This document shows, piece by piece, positions 33,405 to 43,403 of a DNA stretch of 64,000 nt; the first letter of the stretch is position 1, and every line of letters starts with the position of its first letter. The notes beneath the pieces were generated by a model. That model was given only the letters and a program-made list of their open reading frames with translations. It was not told the origin of the DNA and did not search any database. This DNA comes from Clostridia bacterium. GTDB taxonomy: Bacteria > Bacillota > Clostridia > Acetivibrionales > JAFADI01. The translations under genes were made by a program, and so were the position numbers. The stretch is from assembly GCA_026418695.1 (NCBI GenBank), contig JAOAAU010000052.1, positions 1-64,000 on the forward strand, written 5' to 3'.

Positions 33405-34286
33405 ATGAATTCAGCAATCGGAGACAGCAACGCAAAAGATCGTTACAAAGCAATCATATTTCTTATTATCACATCCGTTCTTTGGAGTATTGGCGGAATG
33501 CTGATCAAGCTTGTAGAATGGAATCCTATTGCCATTGCAGGGATGAGAAGCGCTATTGCAGCAGTTGTTTTTATAATTTATATCCGAAAGCCTAAGATCA
33601 ATTGGAGTTTTGCTCAAATTGGAGCGTCCATCTGCTATGCAGGCACTGTCATCCTGTTTGTGTCGGCAAATAAGATGACCACCGCTGCAAATGCCATTCT
33701 GCTTCAATATACGGCGCCAATATTTGTTGCCATCTTTGGATTCTGGTTTCTAAAAGAAAAAACCAAGGTGATGGATTGGATCACCATCTTTTTCGTTTTT
33801 ACGGGAATGGCCTTGTTTTTTGTTGACAAATTGACTTTGGACGGAATCTGGGGGAACATCATCGCAATCCTCAGCGGAGTCACCTTTGCGGGATTGGCGA
33901 TCTTTATGAGGATGCAAAAGTCAGAATCCCCCATCGAATCCATTCTGTTAGGGAATATCCTCACGGCAGTATGTGGACTGCCTTTTATGTTTCAGTCCAT
34001 GCCAAGCACAAAAAGCTGGTTGGGCCTTTTACTGCTGGGAATAGTCCAACTCGGAATTTCCTATATTCTATATGCGTTCGCCATTAAACACGTGACGGCG
34101 CTTGAAGCGGTGTTGATCCCGGTGATTGAACCAATTCTAAACCCGGTATGGGTATTGGTGTTCATGGGAGAAACCCCCGGGCAGTGGGCATTGATTGGCG
34201 GTGCAGTGGTCTTGGTTTCCGTAACGGCACGATGTGTGTCTCCGCTGATGGAGCAAAAGAAAAATACGGTCAAAGCTGAAAGTTAA
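33405..34286 (+). CDS. DMT superfamily transporter (EamA type)
   Basis: A 293-residue inner-membrane protein with ten likely membrane spans in two EamA repeats (the first begins IIFLIITSVLWSIGGMLIKL, the second near GNIIAILSGVTFAGLAIFM). Family members export or import metabolites such as amino acids; substrate unknown. The TALEAVLIPVIEPILNPVWVLVF block near the end is the EamA signature. A clear terminator follows. Confidence 0.87.
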   Translation: MNSAIGDSNAKDRYKAIIFLIITSVLWSIGGMLIKLVEWNPIAIAGMRSAIAAVVFIIYIRKPKINWSFAQIGASICYAGTVILFVSANKMTTAANAILLQYTAPIFVAIFGFWFLKEKTKVMDWITIFFVFTGMALFFVDKLTLDGIWGNIIAILSGVTFAGLAIFMRMQKSESPIESILLGNILTAVCGLPFMFQSMPSTKSWLGLLLLGIVQLGISYILYAFAIKHVTALEAVLIPVIEPILNPVWVLVFMGETPGQWALIGGAVVLVSVTARCVSPLMEQKKNTVKAES

Positions 34287-34312
34287 GATCCGGACAAACC
34301 GGGTCTTTTTTT
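34285..34312 (+). terminator. Terminator of the DMT transporter gene
   Basis: AAGATCCGG (34285-34293) pairs with CCGGGTCTT (34299-34307), one G-U pair, followed by T. Confidence 0.85.
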
Positions 34313-34499
34313 ATTAGAATCGTAAGGAATTCACTTAGTGTCAAGTTGATTCAAAGACTAAGCGGCTCTCAAATGATGCAGTGCATGTTTGAAATAGGAT
34401 AGAAACTATGGAAACTGGCGAAAAAAAGGAAAATGAAAAACTGTGTCGAATAGTATAATTAGGGTTTAAAAATCGACAAAATGATCGTGGGGTGCTTAC

Positions 34500-36125
34500 A
34501 TGAAGATCACATTTTTAGGTGCAGCAAAAACCGTTACCGGCTCCTGCTACTACGTTGAAACCAAAAGTACCAAGTTTCTGGTAGACTGCGGGATGTTTCA
34601 GGGACACTCCAAGGAAACAGCCCTAAATGCAGAGGCTTTTCCATTCAATCCTTCAGAAATTGATTATATCTTCCTGACCCATTGCCACATCGACCACAGC
34701 GGCAGAATCCCCAAAATTTATATTGAAGGGTTCAAGGGAGAAGTGATCGCAACTCAAGCAACTGTTGATTTGTGCAGCATCATGCTCCCGGACTGCGGAC
34801 ACATCCAGGAAATTGAAACAGAATGGCTGAACCGAAAGCGGCAAAGATCCGGAAAGCACCCGATAGCACCATTATATACCTGTCAGGATGCATTGGATTG
34901 TATCAAACTTTTTAGAAGCGTGAAATACGGTGAGCTCATCCAGCTGAAGGATGACTTGAAAGTTCGGTATAATGACGCGGGACATATTCTCGGATCTTCT
35001 ATTATTGAAGTATGGGTGAATGAAAACGGGGAAGAATCCAAGGTTGTATTTTCCGGAGACCTTGGGAATAAGGATATACCTATTCTTCGTGATCCGTCCG
35101 TCATCGACAGCGCAGATTATTTGGTCATAGAATCGACTTATGGAAACCGACTTCACCAGGATAAGACCAACAAGGTTGACCGGTTTGTGGATATCATCAA
35201 TGAAACCATTGAGAGAGGCGGAAATGTAATCATTCCTTCCTTTGCAGTGGGACGTACACAAGAAATCATCTATGACCTCCACAAGCAGCGGGAAAAGTTT
35301 GACGAAAAACTACAAAGACTCTTCAGTATTCCTGTTTTCGTAGACAGTCCTCTGGCTACTTCTGCGACAGATATCTTCAGAAGAAATCTGGATTGTTATG
35401 ATGAAGAAGCAAGAAAGTACATTGAAAACGGGGATAATCCGTTGGACTTTCCAGGCCTGCAGTTTACAAAGAGCCCGGATGAATCCAGAGCCCTGAATGA
35501 AAGAAAGGACAATATCATCATTATTTCTGCCAGCGGTATGTGTGAAGCCGGCCGAATCAAGCATCACTTGAAGCATAACCTCTGGAAAAAGGAATCCACC
35601 ATTCTTTTTGTAGGCTACCAGGCGATCGGGACTTTAGGCCGGAAGCTTGTGGACGGCGCCAAGAAGGTGAAGCTGTTGGGAGAAGAGATCAACGTCAATG
35701 CAAGAATTGAAATGATCGACGGTTTCTCAGGGCATGCGGATAAAGAAGGACTACTCGGTTGGATCGGAAAGTTCAAGAAGAAACCGAAACAGGTGTTTAT
35801 CGTGCATGGCGAAGAAGAAGGCATGCTGGAGTTTGCAGGCTTCATCAAGGAGCAGTTCGGGGTAGAATCCATCATTCCTTCCAAAGGGGAATCTTATATC
35901 GTCAATGCCAACAGGGTCATCCAAAGCACTGAAAAACCGGAAGTCAGCTATACGTTCAAACGGCTTGCAGTGGTCGAAATGATGGAGACCTTGAAGGAAG
36001 AGTTGGATGAATTGACAGAAATACTTAAGCTGGATTTGAAGCAGGAAAAGGAAGATTACGAAATTGATGAATTGAGGATTAAGCTGAAAGCCCTGGAAAA
36101 ATCTATGGTAGATATCCTGAGGTGA
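34500..36125 (+). CDS. MBL-fold beta-CASP ribonuclease/RNA-processing enzyme
   Basis: A 541-residue metallo-beta-lactamase of the CPSF/beta-CASP group, likely an RNA endo- or exonuclease in the cytoplasm. Zinc motif II is THCHIDHSGRIPK near residues 60-72; DAGHILGSS is motif III; FSGDLGNKD is motif IV. The beta-CASP insert covers about residues 240-400 (PSFAVGRTQEIIYDLH), and the C-terminal FSGHADKEGLLGWIG is the RMMBL domain. The acidic tail is coiled-coil-like. It resembles archaeal/bacterial CPSF homologues rather than RNase J; no partner gene adjoins. A terminator follows at 36182. Confidence 0.9.
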   Translation: MKITFLGAAKTVTGSCYYVETKSTKFLVDCGMFQGHSKETALNAEAFPFNPSEIDYIFLTHCHIDHSGRIPKIYIEGFKGEVIATQATVDLCSIMLPDCGHIQEIETEWLNRKRQRSGKHPIAPLYTCQDALDCIKLFRSVKYGELIQLKDDLKVRYNDAGHILGSSIIEVWVNENGEESKVVFSGDLGNKDIPILRDPSVIDSADYLVIESTYGNRLHQDKTNKVDRFVDIINETIERGGNVIIPSFAVGRTQEIIYDLHKQREKFDEKLQRLFSIPVFVDSPLATSATDIFRRNLDCYDEEARKYIENGDNPLDFPGLQFTKSPDESRALNERKDNIIIISASGMCEAGRIKHHLKHNLWKKESTILFVGYQAIGTLGRKLVDGAKKVKLLGEEINVNARIEMIDGFSGHADKEGLLGWIGKFKKKPKQVFIVHGEEEGMLEFAGFIKEQFGVESIIPSKGESYIVNANRVIQSTEKPEVSYTFKRLAVVEMMETLKEELDELTEILKLDLKQEKEDYEIDELRIKLKALEKSMVDILR

Positions 36126-36181
36126 ACATAAGTTTCTTTACGTGAGAGAATAAGGAAACGTAAAAATCTTTAGAATAAAAG

Positions 36182-36214
36182 TAAAGAAGCGTAAAAACTT
36201 CTTTATTTTTTTTT
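36182..36214 (+). terminator. Terminator after the beta-CASP gene
   Basis: TAAAGAAG (36182-36189) pairs with CTTCTTTA (36198-36205), followed by a long T run to 36214. Confidence 0.85.
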
Positions 36215-36322
36215 GCGAATATTGTATGATATTGAACGAGAAAAGTTTTTTGCCCTTCGTAGGAAGGTAGCATGGGTAGAACAGTAGAGTAGATAAGTTA
36301 AATATCGGAAGGATGGTAGGAC

Positions 36323-37933
36323 ATGGGGTCTGTGAGTTCACTCTTATTGACATTATTACCGATTGCGGTAATTTTGTGTATGCTCATTATTTGGAAAAAA
36401 CCGGCGGATATTAGTGGTATTGTCGGTTGGATCGTCATTTCAGCAGTAGCATTATTCTTTTTTCAAACCTCTTTTGAAGTCATCATGAGATCTACAGCAG
36501 CAGGTTTGATAAAATCTTTTTCCGTTTCTCTGATCGTAGCCACATCACTTCTTCAAATGGCTTATATGGAGAAAACCGGAGCCTTGAAAAGAATCATCAT
36601 CTTTATTAAAACAATAGCAAGCGAGAACCGTGCAGTTCAAATTATGCTCATCAATATCGGATTTGGAACACTGATGGTTGCTGTTGGAGCAACGCCGGTA
36701 TCTTTACTCCCGCCGATTTTGCTAGCCATGGGTTATTCGACCTACGTAGCTATTGCACTTCCTGCCATCGGCTATGATTCCTTGTGTACTTACGCCCTAT
36801 TGGGTGCGCCCATCGTCGTATTTGTGGATATTGCAAACGGGTTTCTCGGTAAAGGAAATGAAATCACACTTGCACAAGCAGGCAGCGTATTCTTCATGTT
36901 TTTACCGATTGTATCCACTTTGATTGGCTTTTGTATGCTATGGATCGTAGACAAGTGGAAAGGAATCAAGGAGGGTGCTCTGCCATGCCTGATTACCGGC
37001 TTGGTAATCGGTATTGTGTCCTATTTCACCAACAGGGTTGAAAATCTTGTAGTCCTCACAGGGATACTTTGCGGCTTGGCCGTCATTGGTGCCATGGTCA
37101 TTTATCTGCTTGTAACTGGAAAAAAGGTGATTGATAAAAGCAGATTAAGTAAGGAAGAACTTGATTATGAAAAGAAATATCCTTTGTGGAAGGCATTAAT
37201 GCCATGGATCCTCTTAATCGTAGTGATTTTGGCTTTGAATATCCCGAAAGACATCTTCAATTATCTCTATAAGGTTCAAAAAGTACCGATTCTCGGAGTT
37301 AGTGCCGATGGAAAGGCTATCGATACAAGAGCGCTTTGGAATGCATATACCTGGATTTTTGTGAGTATTTTGCTCTCTATTCCATTCCTGCGCCCAACTT
37401 CAGTACAGCTGAAGGATACTATAAAGACCTGGTGGAAAAGAGCTCCAAGACCTGTATTTTCTGCGGCGATCTTCTTTGCCATCGGTGAAGTCATGAATAT
37501 GTCGGGCTTTGATATGGCATCGAAGAAATTTGTTGCCAGCAGCATGGTGAAAGTTCTTGCAGACTCATCTTCACTGTTTTTCCAGAACGCGTATGGCGCT
37601 GTCGTCTCCTTCATTGGTCTCTTTGGAGGGTTTATAACAGGAAGTGAGGCATCCACCATAGCGATGTTTGCCAAATACTCCATGACGACTGCAAAGAACC
37701 TGAACATGGGTCTGGGCGGAATCCTTGTAATTACTGCCGGACTTGCCTTTGGTGGAGGTCTTGCCAGTGTTATTTCACCGGCCAAGCTACAGAATGCTGC
37801 AGCCTCGATTGATAAGCTCGGAGAAGAAACACAGGTGATCCGCGTAGCTTTTGTATTTTCCATAATTCTAACGGCGATTACTTCGGTCTTTGTTATGATA
37901 TTGCTTAAGACAGGAATTTTTGGATTGCTTTAA
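36323..37933 (+). CDS. lctP: L-lactate permease family transporter
   Basis: A 536-residue inner-membrane protein with about 12-14 spans of the LctP family, which moves L-lactate or glycolate with protons. Typical blocks are LPIAVILCMLIIWKKPADIS, ALFFFQTSFEVIMRSTAAGLI, IGFGTLMVAVGATPVSLLPP and FIGLFGGFITGSEASTIAMF. It directly precedes the aryl-CoA ligase/indolepyruvate oxidoreductase cluster, so an organic acid other than lactate, such as an aryl acid, is a possible cargo. That is inference from position; the sequence only shows the LctP family. Confidence 0.9.
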   Translation: MGSVSSLLLTLLPIAVILCMLIIWKKPADISGIVGWIVISAVALFFFQTSFEVIMRSTAAGLIKSFSVSLIVATSLLQMAYMEKTGALKRIIIFIKTIASENRAVQIMLINIGFGTLMVAVGATPVSLLPPILLAMGYSTYVAIALPAIGYDSLCTYALLGAPIVVFVDIANGFLGKGNEITLAQAGSVFFMFLPIVSTLIGFCMLWIVDKWKGIKEGALPCLITGLVIGIVSYFTNRVENLVVLTGILCGLAVIGAMVIYLLVTGKKVIDKSRLSKEELDYEKKYPLWKALMPWILLIVVILALNIPKDIFNYLYKVQKVPILGVSADGKAIDTRALWNAYTWIFVSILLSIPFLRPTSVQLKDTIKTWWKRAPRPVFSAAIFFAIGEVMNMSGFDMASKKFVASSMVKVLADSSSLFFQNAYGAVVSFIGLFGGFITGSEASTIAMFAKYSMTTAKNLNMGLGGILVITAGLAFGGGLASVISPAKLQNAAASIDKLGEETQVIRVAFVFSIILTAITSVFVMILLKTGIFGLL

Positions 37934-38002
37934 ACAAAAAATGGATTGCTTATAAAAATATTTTAATATTGATTTATCGGATGGATCAGAGGGGGAATCA
38001 CA

Positions 38003-39301
38003 ATGATTTGGAACAAGGAGGCTGAATGCCTTACCAGAAAGGAAATGGAGGCTGTTCAGCTTGAAAGGTTAAAGGATGTTGTTAAAAGGGCTTACGAGAA
38101 CGTGCCGTTTTACAAGAAGCGTTTTGATGAAATCGGCTTGAAGCCTGAACATATCGTAACATTAAAAGACATCGAAAAGATTCCGTTTACAACCAAGAAT
38201 GACTTGAGAGACAACTATCCCTACAGCCTGTTTGCTGTTCCGATGAAGGAGATCGTTCGTATTCATGCATCCTCAGGGACAACCGGAAAGCCAATCGTTG
38301 TTGGATATACAAGAAGAGATATGGAAAATTGGTCTGAGTCAGTGGCAAGATTGATTGTTGCTGCTGGCGGAAGTGATGAGGATATCGCGCAGGTGGTTTT
38401 CGGATATGGGTTATTTACCGGAGGCTTCGGATTGCATTATGGTCTTGAAAAGGTTGGAATCACTGTTGTTCCAGCTTCCAGCGGCAATTCTGAAAGGCAG
38501 ATGATGCTGATGCAGGATTTCGGAGCGACCATCATCGTAGGAACTCCCTCCTATGTATTATACCTCTCTGAAATAGCTGAAGAAATGGGCGTCAAAAAGG
38601 GCATGCATAAACTCAGATTAGGGTTGTTTGGGGGCGAAGGCCATACTCCTGAAATGAGAGCTGAAATCGAAAAGAGATGGGGAATCCTTGCAACGGAAAA
38701 CTATGGTTTAAGCGAAATTGTTGGACCTGGTGTTTCCGGAGAGTGTATACATCAATGCGGAATGCATATCAATGAAGATCATTATTATCCTGAAATTATT
38801 GAATCAGATAGCGGAAATACCCTGGGGTATGGACAAAAGGGAGAATTGGTACTTACGACCCTCACCAAAGAAGGAATTCCAATGCTCCGCTACAGAACCA
38901 AGGATATCACCATTCTCAATCCCGAACAGTGTAAATGCGGAAGAACCAATGTCCGCATGAACAAGGTACTGGGAAGAACGGATGATATGCTCATCATCCG
39001 GGGTGTGAACGTATTCCCGTCTCAGATTGAAAGTGTACTGGTAGGTATGGAACACATTGGGCCTCACTACCAGATCATTGTAAAGAAAAAAGGGTATATG
39101 GATGACATCGAAATCAATGTTGAGCTGATCGATGGAAAAATGCTGGAGCGCTATAGTGAGCTTGAAAAGCTTGAAAATGAAATAAGACATAAACTCAAGA
39201 CAGTACTGCAGATTGATGCAAAAGTCAAGCTTGTCAACCCAAAGACCATCGAACGCTCTGTAGGCAAGGCAAAAAGAGTCATTGATTTGAGAAATCAATA
39301 G
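38003..39301 (+). CDS. paaK: Phenylacetate--CoA ligase (first copy)
   Basis: A 432-residue adenylate-forming ligase that joins an aryl acid such as phenylacetate to CoA with ATP. The AMP-binding P-loop [16 protein letters not shown] lies at residues about 92-107, the acyl-binding YGLFTGGFGLHYG near 140, ENYGLSEIVGPGV near 230, and the C-terminal [20 protein letters not shown] near 325 with the hinge residues. In Clostridia PaaK pairs with indolepyruvate oxidoreductase, whose genes follow: aryl-CoA from IOR is hydrolysed to aryl acid with ATP gain when the ligase runs in reverse. A hairpin lies after the stop. Confidence 0.94.
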   Translation: MIWNKEAECLTRKEMEAVQLERLKDVVKRAYENVPFYKKRFDEIGLKPEHIVTLKDIEKIPFTTKNDLRDNYPYSLFAVPMKEIVRIHASSGTTGKPIVVGYTRRDMENWSESVARLIVAAGGSDEDIAQVVFGYGLFTGGFGLHYGLEKVGITVVPASSGNSERQMMLMQDFGATIIVGTPSYVLYLSEIAEEMGVKKGMHKLRLGLFGGEGHTPEMRAEIEKRWGILATENYGLSEIVGPGVSGECIHQCGMHINEDHYYPEIIESDSGNTLGYGQKGELVLTTLTKEGIPMLRYRTKDITILNPEQCKCGRTNVRMNKVLGRTDDMLIIRGVNVFPSQIESVLVGMEHIGPHYQIIVKKKGYMDDIEINVELIDGKMLERYSELEKLENEIRHKLKTVLQIDAKVKLVNPKTIERSVGKAKRVIDLRNQ

Positions 39302-39382
39302 GAATGCCAGGTTTTTGTGATATTTTCAATTTACAATTAGAAGTGTAGCGATTAAAATATTAAATATATCATTTGCTTTCAT

Positions 39383-39417
39383 GAATTGCCAAAGGTTTTG
39401 ACAATTCTAATTTTTTT
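39383..39417 (+). terminator. Terminator-like hairpin just before iorA
   Basis: GAATTG (39383-39388) pairs with CAATTC (39402-39407), extended inward by CAAA/TTTG with one mismatch, then a T run at 39411-39417. The iorA binding site begins 4-5 bases later, so this may be an attenuator or simply a terminator of the ligase gene. Confidence 0.6.
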
Positions 39418-39431
39418 GAATGGGGGATTTT

Positions 39432-41177
39432 ATGAGGAAACTAATGCTTGGTAACGAAGCGGTTGCCAGAGGGGCTTATGAAGCAGGAGTTACTGTTGCA
39501 GCAGCCTATCCAGGAACGCCCAGTACTGAAATTACAGAAAATATTGCGAAGTACGACGAAATCTACTCGGAATGGTCACCCAATGAAAAGGTATCACTGG
39601 AAGTGGCGATCGGGGCATCCATTGCAGGAGCAAGAGCGATATGTTCTATGAAGCATGTCGGATTAAACGTTGCTGCAGACCCGTTGTTCACAGTTTCCTA
39701 TACCGGTGTCAACGGCGGTCTAGTCATCATGGTGGCAGATGATCCCGGAATGCACAGCTCTCAGAATGAGCAGGACAGCAGATTCTATGCCAGAGCTTCC
39801 AAGGTGCCGATGCTGGAACCGGCAGACAGCCAGGAATGCAAGGATTATGTAAAGATGGCTTTCGAGCTTAGTGAAAAATTCGATTGTCCGATGTTCGTCC
39901 GGCTTTCCACAAGAATTGCCCATTCTCAAAGTGTTGTTGAACTGGGAGATAAAGTAGAGTATCAACTGAAAGAATATAAGAAGAATTTTGATAAATATGT
40001 CATGATGCCGGCTATGGCCAGAAAAAGGCATGTCGAAGTTGAAAAGAGAATGGCGGCCCTTCGTGAATTCTCAAATACAACGGAATTAAACAGAATTGAA
40101 TGGGGAAACAAGGAAATTGGCATCATTACCAGCGGTATTGCATATCAGTACGCGAGAGAAGCTTTTGGAGATGTTTCCTATCTGAAACTTGGTATGGTTC
40201 ATCCGCTTCCAGAAAAGCTCATTGCCGACTTTGCCAAGGAAGTGAAAGCACTTTATGTAGTTGAAGAACTGGAACCTTTCATTGAAAACCAGGTGAAAAA
40301 ACTAGGCATACAAGTCATCGGGAAGGATAAGTTACCTGTCATCGGTGAACTTGGTGCGCAACTGATCAGTGAAAAAATTCTTAATAAAAAGATTGAAGTT
40401 AAATCGCCGATCAACGACGTTGTTCCTGTCCGGCCACCGGTCATGTGTCCTGGCTGTCCGCACAGAGGAATGTTCCACGTGTTGAAGAAATTAAAACTTG
40501 TTGTCAGCGGGGATATCGGCTGCTATACACTTGGAGCCCTTCCACCGACAGAGGCTATGGATACGTGTGTATGTATGGGAGCCAGTGTCAGCGGCGCTCA
40601 TGGTATGGAAAAAGCAAGAGGCAAGGATTTTGCAAAGAAAACAGTTGCCATCTTGGGCGATTCAACCTTCATTCATTCCGGAATTACCGGGTTGATTGAC
40701 ATCGTTTACAACAAAGGGAATTCGACAGTCATCATCCTTGATAACTCTATCACCGGTATGACCGGACACCAGCACAATCCTACAACAGGGTTTACTATCA
40801 AGGGAGAACCGGCAAAACAGGTGGATCTTGTAAAGCTGGCTCAAGCAGTAGGAGTAGAAAGAGTCGCGGTGGTTGATCCTTTTGATATTAAAGAGTTTGA
40901 AAAAGTCGTCAAGCAGGAGATTGCGGCAGAGGAACCTTCCGTGATCATTTCACAGCGTCCGTGTGCGCTCTTGAAAAACGTTCAATTCGACGGACCATTA
41001 ACCATCAACAACGAGAAGTGCAAAAAGTGTAAACTCTGTTTGGCCATCGGCTGTCCTGCGATTGTCGACAAAGGGGACAAAATCGAAATCAATGAAGCCC
41101 TTTGCGTTGGATGCAAACTGTGTACAAAACTCTGCAATATAAATGCGATAGAAAAGGCTGGTGATCTGAATGGATAA
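39432..41177 (+). CDS. iorA: Indolepyruvate ferredoxin oxidoreductase, alpha subunit
   Basis: Large subunit of the enzyme that oxidatively decarboxylates aryl-pyruvates (indole-, phenyl- or 4-hydroxyphenyl-pyruvate) to aryl-acetyl-CoA and reduces ferredoxin. The N-terminal pyrimidine-binding domain starts GNEAVARGAYEAGVTVAAAY, the TPP domain has GDIGCYTLGALPP and AILGDSTFIHSGITGLIDI, and the C-terminus has two [4Fe-4S] sites (CKKCKLCLAIGC and CVGCKLCTKLC). ATG at 39432 after GGGGG is preferred. The 581 residues are typical. iorB overlaps it by 8 bases. Confidence 0.96.
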   Translation: MRKLMLGNEAVARGAYEAGVTVAAAYPGTPSTEITENIAKYDEIYSEWSPNEKVSLEVAIGASIAGARAICSMKHVGLNVAADPLFTVSYTGVNGGLVIMVADDPGMHSSQNEQDSRFYARASKVPMLEPADSQECKDYVKMAFELSEKFDCPMFVRLSTRIAHSQSVVELGDKVEYQLKEYKKNFDKYVMMPAMARKRHVEVEKRMAALREFSNTTELNRIEWGNKEIGIITSGIAYQYAREAFGDVSYLKLGMVHPLPEKLIADFAKEVKALYVVEELEPFIENQVKKLGIQVIGKDKLPVIGELGAQLISEKILNKKIEVKSPINDVVPVRPPVMCPGCPHRGMFHVLKKLKLVVSGDIGCYTLGALPPTEAMDTCVCMGASVSGAHGMEKARGKDFAKKTVAILGDSTFIHSGITGLIDIVYNKGNSTVIILDNSITGMTGHQHNPTTGFTIKGEPAKQVDLVKLAQAVGVERVAVVDPFDIKEFEKVVKQEIAAEEPSVIISQRPCALLKNVQFDGPLTINNEKCKKCKLCLAIGCPAIVDKGDKIEINEALCVGCKLCTKLCNINAIEKAGDLNG

Positions 41178-41742
41178 GCTTAATATCATGTTAGTCGGTG
41201 TCGGTGGCCAGGGTTCCTTGCTTGCCAGCAGAATTTTAGGAAATGTCGCACTGAAGATGAACTTTGATGTCAAGGTTTCCGAAGTACACGGGATGTCCCA
41301 GAGAGGCGGCAGCGTTGTCACCTACGTCAAATTTGACAAAAAGGTATATTCGCCGTTGATTGAAAAGGGAGAAGCAGACCTGATCGTTGCTTTTGAACAG
41401 CTGGAAGCCCTTCGCTGGATTGAATTTCTGAAAGACGGCGGCAAAATGATCGTCAACGAGCAGAAAATTAACCCTATGCCAGTCATCATCGGAAAAGCAA
41501 AATATCCGGAAAACATTATTGATAAAATTAAGTCTCATTATAATAACACAATTTCAATTGATGCCTTAAAAATTGCCAAAGAATGTGGTAATATTAAAGC
41601 AGTCAATATTGTTTTGTTGGGATTGATGGCAAAATCCACCGATATCCGGAAGGAAACCTGGATCGAGGCCATCACCGAAACCGTACCTGCAAAATTCCTG
41701 GATGTAAACGTAAAGGCCTTTGAAGCAGGATACCATTCATAA
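41170..41742 (+). CDS. iorB: Indolepyruvate ferredoxin oxidoreductase, beta subunit
   Basis: The 190-residue gamma-domain-like partner of IorA. NIMLVGVGGQGSLLASRILG is the conserved start and EVHGMSQRGGSVVTYVKF the following signature. It overlaps iorA, indicating coupled translation. The two subunits form the working heterotetramer in the cytoplasm. Confidence 0.95.
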   Translation: MDKLNIMLVGVGGQGSLLASRILGNVALKMNFDVKVSEVHGMSQRGGSVVTYVKFDKKVYSPLIEKGEADLIVAFEQLEALRWIEFLKDGGKMIVNEQKINPMPVIIGKAKYPENIIDKIKSHYNNTISIDALKIAKECGNIKAVNIVLLGLMAKSTDIRKETWIEAITETVPAKFLDVNVKAFEAGYHS

Positions 41743-41824
41743 AACGAACATATAGCCTGATGCTTTTGTGTGGGGCGGTCTTTTCCGTAATCCCTGAAAG
41801 CCATTTCCACGGGGGAATGGATAG

Positions 41825-41880
41825 GCTTCATGATAGTTGAGAGTCGAGTGCTGAAAGTTGAAACAACATGAAGATAGGCT
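41825..41880 (+). repeat. Heptad-like purine spacer before the second paaK
   Basis: The 237-base gap between iorB and the second ligase contains imperfect heptads (TTGAGAG TCGAGTG CTGAAAG TTGAAAC) followed by a pyrimidine-rich stretch up to 41955. Just before it a stem pairs CCATTTCC with GGGGAATGG (41801-41820). No gene is visible in the gap. Confidence 0.5.
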
Positions 41881-41979
41881 TGGGATCAGAATGATTTTAA
41901 GCTTCTCTTCCTGTTTGATTTTGCTTTTCATTCTTATCTCTTCATTCTTAATTATTAATTGAACACAGGGGGTTGTACT

Positions 41980-43281
41980 ATGAAGTTCTGGAATCCGACA
42001 TACGAATGTATGTCCAGGGAAGAGATGACCAGAGTACAGACGGAAAGACTCATCAATACCGTCAAAAAAATCTACCACAATGTGCCTTTCTATCGGGACA
42101 AGATGCAGAAAAAGGGGATTGAGCCCGGCGATATCAAATCCATCGATGATCTCAAAAATCTTCCTTTTACCTACAAACAGGATTTGAGAGATACCTATCC
42201 CTATGGCTTGTTTGCTGTACCGCTCAGTGAGATCGTAAGAATCCACGCTTCATCCGGAACTACAGGAAGACAAACGGTCGTAGGGTATACCAGAAGAGAT
42301 TTGGATACATGGTCTGAAGTCATGGCAAGAACCTTGACCTCGGCCGGTGGAAGCAAGGAATCCTTTATCCAGGTTGCCTATGGCTATGGCCTGTTTACAG
42401 GCGGTCTGGGTACACATTACGGCGCAGAAAGGATAGGCGCATCCGTAATTCCGATTTCAGGTGGAAATACGAAAAGACAGCTCCAGATCATGAAGGATTT
42501 TGGAACTACCCTTTTGGCGTGTACACCATCTTATGCTTTGTATTTGGCTGAGGAAATGGAAGAAGCAGGAATCAAGAAGGAAGATTTGAAATTGAAGTCT
42601 GGTGTGTTTGGTGCTGAACCCTGGTCTACCAATATGCGTAACGAGATTGAAGAACGCTTGGGCATCATGGCCATTGATATCTATGGGTTAAGCGAAATCA
42701 TCGGCCCGGGTGTCGCTACGGAATGTCCATGCAAATGTGGTTTGCATATTCAGGAAGACCACTTCATTCCCGAGATCATTGATCCGGTTACTGAAGAAGT
42801 TTTGCCGCCGGGAACGAAGGGTGAACTTGTATTCTCAACTGTTACCAAAGAAGGCTTGCCATTGATCCGTTACAGGACAAGAGACATCTCATCTTTGAAC
42901 TATGAAGTTTGTGAGTGCGGCAGAACCTTGGTCAGGATGAGTAAAGTAACAGGTAGATCAGATGATATGCTGATTATTCGAGGAGTCAACGTATTCCCGT
43001 CCCAGATAGAAAGCGTACTGCTCGAAATCGGTGAAACGGCACCGCACTATCTTCTGATTGTGGACAGAATTGAAAACCTGGATAGCCTTGAAGTTTGGGT
43101 TGAAATGACCCCCAACTTATTCTCGGATGAGGTGAAGCGCATCGAGGATATCGAGAGAAAGATCAGGAAAGAAATTGAAAGCACCCTCGGAATCAACGCT
43201 AAAGTTAAGCTGGTAGAACCTAAATCCATTGAAAGAAGTGAAGGTAAAGCCAAGAGAGTTATTGACAAGCGTAAACTATAG
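41980..43281 (+). CDS. paaK: Phenylacetate--CoA ligase (second copy)
   Basis: A second 433-residue PaaK with the same layout: [46 protein letters not shown] and [20 protein letters not shown]. It differs from the first copy at many positions, so this is an old duplication; the two may prefer different aryl acids. ATG at 41980 with a GGGGG site is preferred to TTG at 41959. An ACT-domain gene follows. This flanking of iorAB by two ligases is common in Clostridia that ferment aromatic amino acids. Confidence 0.94.
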   Translation: MKFWNPTYECMSREEMTRVQTERLINTVKKIYHNVPFYRDKMQKKGIEPGDIKSIDDLKNLPFTYKQDLRDTYPYGLFAVPLSEIVRIHASSGTTGRQTVVGYTRRDLDTWSEVMARTLTSAGGSKESFIQVAYGYGLFTGGLGTHYGAERIGASVIPISGGNTKRQLQIMKDFGTTLLACTPSYALYLAEEMEEAGIKKEDLKLKSGVFGAEPWSTNMRNEIEERLGIMAIDIYGLSEIIGPGVATECPCKCGLHIQEDHFIPEIIDPVTEEVLPPGTKGELVFSTVTKEGLPLIRYRTRDISSLNYEVCECGRTLVRMSKVTGRSDDMLIIRGVNVFPSQIESVLLEIGETAPHYLLIVDRIENLDSLEVWVEMTPNLFSDEVKRIEDIERKIRKEIESTLGINAKVKLVEPKSIERSEGKAKRVIDKRKL

Positions 43282-43360
43282 TTTTCATTATAAAAGCTTT
43301 GGGTTAAGAATTGGGAAAAGGTGTATATCATCGGATCCCAACCCTAATCCTTGTTATAAC

Positions 43361-43384
43361 TTTCATCAATCTGAATTGATGAAA
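43361..43384 (+). other. Perfect hairpin before the ACT-domain gene
   Basis: TTTCATCAAT (43361-43370) pairs perfectly with ATTGATGAAA (43375-43384), loop CTGA, and ends just before the GGAGGAG site of the ACT gene. There is no T run after it, so its role is more likely in mRNA stability or translation. Confidence 0.5.
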
Positions 43385-43403
43385 AACTGAAGGAGGAGAG
43401 ATT

